Positions 60,001 to 64,000 of a DNA stretch of 64,000 nucleotides are shown here, in pieces. The position numbers and the translations under genes were made by a program. Under the pieces are notes generated by a model. It saw only the letters and a program-made list of their open reading frames with translations. It ran no database searches and was not told where the DNA came from. The DNA is from Phoronis australis. Its lineage: Eukaryota; Phoronida; Phoronidae. The stretch's first letter is position 1. The number at the start of each line of letters is the position of its first letter. The DNA lies in contig NMRA01000864.1 of NCBI GenBank assembly GCA_002633005.1, positions 45,879-109,878 of the forward strand, read 5' to 3'.

Positions 60001-61658
60001 CCTGAGAAAACCACTGTCTAGACAATTAATAATTTCTCAGGTAAGGCAATTCTGGCCACGCCACTTCCCTTTTTGTCCACAAACCAAAGCCCAGTGATTC
60101 GATCCCCAAAGTAAGTGTCCAAGCGGATAGCTTCAGACCACTACGTTTGAAATCCTTGGAAGGTGTACTGCAGCTAACAAGCATTTGTGGCCGGGTAAGA
60201 CGTTTTCTTCTACCCTTCATACGACCAAGTTACCGTCCACAGGCGGCGCAATAACCACCGCTGTGAGTGCATGTCTCGTAATGACAGTTATTTTTCAACT
60301 GAGAAAAATTGGTAAATACGCATAGGACATCTCATGAACACAATTTAATTAGGGACCTCCAACAACTCCCCAGATCAAGTTTCCACAACTGAAATTGCTT
60401 CCCCATTTCATAAAAATCTCCGTTGAAATGGCAAATGTCTATATGAAGGTAAGCTCTCTGTTGCTGATGATTGATATTTGATCCCAAGTTAATGCGTGAG
60501 GCGAAATATCTCCAGTCAATACAGTTTAAACGATTCTAATCATCTCTTTTTAACATTAACCCTTTAAAGTAACGTTATTCTTCAGACTTAATATTTGCAG
60601 CAAATGTTTTCATGGGAACTATCCCATGAACTTCTCACAAGTTAGCATTCCAGCAGTGGATTATCTGATGAAGTTTCTACGACAGAATGGCGACACCTCG
60701 ACACATTCTATAGAAAATGGCAACCAGTGTAAGTAGCCACGTCGAGACACCGTACACGTTTTGCTTTGGGTAAGCTACAATTATATGTCGGCAGGTACGA
60801 CTAGTCAACGGTGGCACCTGAAAGCAACACTTAACTCACACCAGAAACTTCATAACAGCCAGAGGTCATACCAACGAAAAACTCATGGCATAGACAGCAC
60901 GCTGTATTCTGTTGAATACTGCACGTGTACGTCACGGGAGAGATTGGGGATGGACAGAAATCACCGAAATATGCGTTAATATCCTTTAATTAAGCCAGTG
61001 GATTTCTAGAAAGTGAAAGCCACTAAAATGTACGTTACAATACTTTCCGATGCACGATTTGGCAATCATTAGCTAACTGTGAAAAGCGCCGTTTTGTTAA
61101 ACATTGAAGTAACGAAAGATGCAGTTCCTTAACATCGTCGTAGTGAGGAAGCCTCAACAAAGCTGGGAATCTTAAATGAACTTTCCTCGCATTTCAGTTG
61201 ATGACTGCGCTCAATGATGGAAGCCCTCGCAAATTTTCACAGCCAGTCCAATTGCAAAGTAACAAAATTCATCTTCTTAATTGAATAATTGCTAATACCA
61301 TTTTGATAGAATTCTACTGAACAGATTCCAAGTACATGTACGTTACGTATCGCAAACAATGCAAAACACACATTAATGAATTTCTAGTCCTCCTTAGGGG
61401 ACTCTACATAAACGAGTGAAGTTGGATTGTTTGGATGGCGTGTACACGTTAATTTCCAGGCTACACGGTACTCACGAATACAAAAAGGTAAAGTTGACCA
61501 GTTGCCACTTTTTAAGCATTTAGCAAATGCTGGCGTCGATAGGTGATGGTAAAAGCTCGAGCACTCGTAGTTGACAATATCTCCAACACTGTATTTATCT
61601 CGAATGTTACCCACGACGTTGCCGTAAGGGATGGATTCTGGTGGTAGGCACGTGACCT
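48000..61658 (-). CDS. Gene 2: Sushi-MAM-EGF-MAM protein, 3' part; probable tandem paralogue of gene 1
   Basis: Ten phase-compatible exons give 434 residues, ending in TGA right after the last MAM strand, with no transmembrane or GPI tail. The protein therefore looks secreted. The first exon seen opens in phase 1 inside an ongoing reading frame, so the N terminus lies outside the window or in unrecognised exons to the right. The Sushi and first MAM resemble the Sushi and second MAM of gene 1 exon by exon. The last MAM shares the YxYCxxSYP signature of gene 1's first MAM. I infer that the missing 5' part carries the same astacin-EGF-CUB-EGF-MAM head, but nothing in the window proves a protease domain. 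The span includes introns. Confidence 0.85.
49293..49489 (-). CDS. Gene 2 last MAM, exon C
   Basis: The exon encodes SVRLQYNYHMFGKNEGTLEV, the YHMFGxxxGxLxV strand pair of MAM, then an unusual loop with GQHCPTANIQSQCPWGY. Its length (197 bp) equals that of gene 1 MAM 1 exon C. The acceptor is GGATAACTATTTAG, phase 1, and the donor TACG|GTACGA, phase 0. Confidence 0.88.
50308..50610 (-). other. Cysteine-rich ORF inside a gene 2 intron, unassigned
   Basis: About 100 codons on the minus strand include LNLCFCNTDKRGYMYCKPWF and NYITRCVCANGARKYVDLKC, with eight cysteines in 60 residues. A weak acceptor-like TGTGGCAG lies just upstream. There is no clear donor, so it could be a single-exon remnant, an alternative terminal exon or chance. 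The family is not recognised. Confidence 0.2.
52602..52731 (-). CDS. Gene 2 last MAM, exon B
   Basis: The exon encodes GGSDSPYTGPSAPAQGTSYI then YCDGSYPNRPSSTGALESAL. It shares the YxYCxxSYP variant with gene 1 MAM 1 exon B. The acceptor ATTTGACAG is weak in pyrimidines; the donor ACTG|GTAGGT is good, phase 1. Confidence 0.82.
54860..54972 (-). CDS. Gene 2 last MAM, exon A
   Basis: The exon encodes VTTDFELCTDNPLGIFYQLN followed by ETVDSFDWILA. The opening is a degenerate MAM (DFE...C, then FDW). The acceptor is CGTTTCCTTGCAG and the donor GGCG|GTAACT, phase 0. Confidence 0.8.
55373..55489 (-). CDS. Gene 2 EGF-like domain
   Basis: A 1-1 phase exon with six cysteines: PCDQRPCQHV, NGFCHCACPRNLKGSTC. 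The CxCxCPxNLxGxTC ending resembles EGF 1 of gene 1 more than EGF 2. The acceptor is GTTTGTCGTTAG and the donor ATAG|GTAAAT. Confidence 0.88.
55967..56054 (-). CDS. Gene 2 first MAM, exon D
   Basis: The exon encodes LYFVGTRGAGYRSDIAIDNL followed by VIKGQACIP, the terminal MAM strand with the final cysteine. The acceptor is CGTTTTCTTTTAG and the donor CCCAG|GTGTGG, phase 1. Confidence 0.9.
56581..56747 (-). CDS. Gene 2 first MAM, exon C
   Basis: The exon encodes DMCLRFSLSMIGSTMGSFTV, then KDWTTEVVTVPKGTNK. It is closely similar to gene 1 MAM 2 exon C. The acceptor is TATGCACTTTCAG, phase 1. The donor is AAA|GTAACA, phase 0. Confidence 0.9.
57300..57429 (-). CDS. Gene 2 first MAM, exon B
   Basis: The exon encodes SPTPTPNTGPDYPSSGDSFL followed by YFESSTPATGRDSAVLE. 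It aligns residue for residue with gene 1 MAM 2 exon B. The acceptor has a long pyrimidine tract ending TTTTTCAG. The donor GCAG|GTATTT is a normal GT, unlike the gene 1 counterpart. Confidence 0.9.
57880..58053. repeat. 17-bp minisatellite, about ten copies
   Basis: CTGGTGTGTAGTATTGT repeated with few changes, in the intron between exons A and B of gene 2's first MAM. Seventeen bases cycles all frames and leaves open minus-strand frames that are not genes. Confidence 0.95.
58128..58275. repeat. C/G-rich dispersed repeat fragment
   Basis: GGGGGCAAGGGGGTTATGACC at the left and ATCATGGATCCGCCCATG at the right are like the fragments near 45405 and 44555. It lies in the large intron of gene 2. 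Confidence 0.4.
58922..59016 (-). CDS. Gene 2 first MAM, exon A
   Basis: The exon encodes MGFSCDFEGDLCGDFLAQST followed by NDERDWVFLSC. It has the CDFE and LC opening of MAM. The acceptor is GTGTTTTGTGTAG and the donor CTTGC|GTGAGT, phase 0. Confidence 0.9.
59017..61475. other. Intron between gene 2 Sushi and MAM exon A
   Basis: Nothing recognisable. A 123-codon plus-strand ORF at 59274-59645 has no domain features. Confidence 0.55.
61476..61658 (-). CDS. Gene 2 Sushi/CCP exon
   Basis: The exon encodes TCLPPESIPYGNVVGNIRDK, then DIVNYECSSF, FAKCLKSGNWSTLPFCI: four CCP cysteines and the conserved Trp. Phase 1 on both sides. The acceptor is GTGTCAATTTCAG and the donor ATTC|GTGAGT. Confidence 0.9.
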
Positions 61659-62954
61659 CTGAAATTGACACGGGCTCAAAACTGAAGTCAAAACTGTCGT
61701 AAGACACAAACGCTTATCAAGGACGAATCTTGTTTTTTTGCGGTAGTCTGATTTCAAATTAAATTCAAACAACACAAATTAGTGCAGGTAGTCTGACACA
61801 CGTTATATCAGTCCTGTGCACGTTGCTAAGTTAGTGGATCCAATGCCTTTAAAACATCTGAAACCACTTTGTATATTAGACTACTATTACGTAAACAAAG
61901 TTCGAAATAAAGCCAAACCTAAAAGATCGCATGGATTGTAGTCATCAGGGGACGGGCACTAAACCAACGTAATAATGATACTGGTTCTAAGCGAAATTTC
62001 ACTGTTTAGCTCCCAGATGTTTAAGAATTTTGATCTGGTAAGGGACTGTATTATGTTCTTTAGTGCGACAGACGCAGCAATTTACAAGAAACAAAGTTTA
62101 TAAGTCAGTGTCTTGACTAATGTGTACTGGATACTTGTACATCTTTTTGAACATACCGAATGCTCAGTATGTAACCCGAGACAATACCGCTGATGCCAAT
62201 AAGTCATACTTTCAGTACAGACACCCCTTTATGTTGGTAACACACACCAACCAGCACCTCCTATGAATTAGGATGCCAAAAAACACGTGGGGTGTTGGAT
62301 TTGAAGCATCTTCACAAACATTGAAGAACAACTGGTACCCATGGTTATGAAATAATTGTGAATAACACCATAGGACACTCTAGTGAAGTGAAGTAAAATA
62401 GCAAGGCTTTTGATTTGTGGTGTGAATAAAAAGTAATAAATGTAGAAACAATCCAAAAATGCTGGTAAATCAGAAAAATTAGGAGCACTCGAAAGACTGT
62501 GTCATTTTTTAAAAATGTATTGTGCTTTGCCCGATTTTCAGAAAGGGTACATTTCGCGCTATAAAACGTCGCAAATTGTTTTAGACAAAATAAATAAACA
62601 AACTGGTTCCTGTCTCTGTTATTTTGAGCATTGGTACTACGGTACTCTAGCAGTACATGAATGTGAAATAAAAAAAAACTTTCATAGCGCCGTTGTGTTC
62701 GTTAAGGTTTTTTCACCAGATCTCGTCTCGTTTTCCGTTTCTGTGGATTCGACTTGTTCGTCAATAAACGATATTAAACCTTGTTTTATTTAATTTACTG
62801 TCGTGATGGAAGCTGCTCTTACCCACCCGAAGAGACTCTAATGCAACTGTAGTCTTCTGACAACAAGGACACTTGTTATTTTTGAGTCAATGACGTGAGT
62901 AATTGACATTTTTGGATCCGGAACATTCATTGAACATGGCCTTACGCGCCCCCC
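61659..62954. other. Sequence upstream of the gene 2 Sushi exon
   Basis: The frame requires a preceding exon ending in phase 1. None was recognised here before the gag pseudogene. Confidence 0.5.
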
Positions 62955-63690
62955 AAACAGTGGTCTCTAACTAAAACAGAGACCATCACCGCGTATGAGA
63001 AGTGGAGGCAGAATCTTATATATACTCTTAGTCTAGACAAAACCTTTGAGCCATTTCTGACTTTTAAGTGCGTCAAGAAAACCAGTGCCTACCCGTTGCG
63101 AGGTCTCGTCGATGAAGGCACCGACGTCGATGCTTCCTAGCGACTGACCGCCGTACAAAAGAATGCTCGACTCGAACTCATGCTCGGACAAGTGGCTAAT
63201 TACTGCCCCGTCCTCTCCCGGAAATCGATAGTCAAAAACTCGGTGTCTCTGGCTGACAACTTGCAAAAAATCAGACAGCACTTTGGCTTTGCCTCAATCG
63301 GCGCTCATTTTTTAGACCTTTGCAATATCCGCCTGCAACCCGACGAGCGTCCCGAGGACCTCTACCAACGTTTGACTGCCTTCTTCGAAGACAATCTCCT
63401 CTAATCTGACTGCGGCCTTGCCCACCATGGAGCAGCCGTGCATTATGAGGAGGACTTGAACCCGACGCTGGAAAATGTTATTGTACATGTATATATACAT
63501 GTATGGCTTGGACTGGTTCACCCGGTCTTGCCACTTCTAGTCAAGTAAAAGTATGGAGCTGAGCTTCGTAACAACACACTGGCTTCGATTAAAACGGAAA
63601 TATCTCTCGCACTAACTTCACTCCCGGAGGAACTCTGGACTATCGAGGACACCCGTGTGATGCGCACTGGTGTACCTCCTGGGCCCGGTC
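62955..63690 (+). pseudogene. LTR-retrotransposon gag pseudogene
   Basis: One frame reads through [20 protein letters not shown], then [20 protein letters not shown], then [16 protein letters not shown] recognise this as a gag-like protein of retrotransposons common in marine invertebrates. The frame is broken by TAG at 63138, TAA at 63402 and TAA at 63546. A TACATGTA-type insertion sits at 63483-63503. No protease, reverse transcriptase or LTR is visible, and similarity stops near 63690. It lies antisense to gene 2. Confidence 0.75.
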
Positions 63691-64000
63691 TCCAAACTTT
63701 TTTCTCAAAATGGAACTCAAAATTAGGTTTGGCATTTTCTACTCTACTTTTAAGCAAACTCAAGACAAGTGTCTATTATTCTATGCTCGAGTACACTATA
63801 ACTTTCGTAGATAATTTATTGCCCTTAGTTCAGAGTTTGTAAATCCAATATTAAAGAAATAAGTTCGAGTTTGAACTCGAAATTTCGAGTTTTTACTAGA
63901 GTTTGTAGCACGAATATAAGGGTCTTCAAGGGCAAACTTGAACTAGAAACTCCTATGCATAAACTATAATGTATTCGAGCACAGTCTGATAACCAATTAT

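Noticed and set aside
62330-62430. Minus-strand stretch resembling a MAM exon D (TRVSYG...ITMGTSC)
   Set aside because: It lacks the DIAID core and the phase does not fit a D exon with usable splice sites.

Overview
The window is animal nuclear DNA, most likely from a marine invertebrate. It is AT-rich, has long introns with GT-AG borders (a few GC-AG), carries secreted-protein modules of animal type (astacin, EGF, CUB, MAM, Sushi/CCP), and contains TACATGTA-type simple repeats, MITE-like elements and a broken LTR-retrotransposon gag. I cannot name the species. No bacterial operons, CRISPR arrays, rRNA or intact tRNA genes were seen. All convincing coding exons lie on the minus strand and almost all are too short to stand out as ORFs. 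I found them by matching domain consensus, splice signals and codon phase.

Gene 1 (40182 down to 633, continuing past the left edge) encodes a secreted astacin-family zinc metalloprotease. In order it has a signal peptide and short propeptide (40182-32084), a five-exon astacin domain with an intact zinc site and Met-turn (31668-21958), EGF, a divergent CUB domain, EGF, MAM, Sushi and a second MAM whose last exon is 633-720. That is 21 exons, about 879 codons in the window, and every junction is phase-compatible.

Gene 2 (61658 down to 48000) is the 3' part of a second gene in the same orientation: Sushi, MAM, EGF, MAM, stop, with AATAAA just after the stop. Its two MAM domains match the two MAM subtypes of gene 1. 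The simplest reading is two tandem paralogues sharing the plan protease-EGF-CUB-[EGF-MAM-Sushi-MAM]-EGF-MAM, each cut by a window edge.

Between the genes (40183-47984) are only decayed repeats, a possible gag remnant, a tRNA-like SINE and a 12-bp satellite. Introns hold minisatellites of 16, 17, 26 and 52 bp, a roughly 430-bp repeat array with perfect nuclear-receptor DR1 motifs, and several MITEs. A stop-riddled gag pseudogene lies at the right end on the plus strand.

Two near-identical tandem duplications (2426-5273 and 9276-10372) each have a single N exactly at the junction. They look like two haplotypes laid end to end by the assembler. The first one artificially doubles two MAM exons of gene 1.
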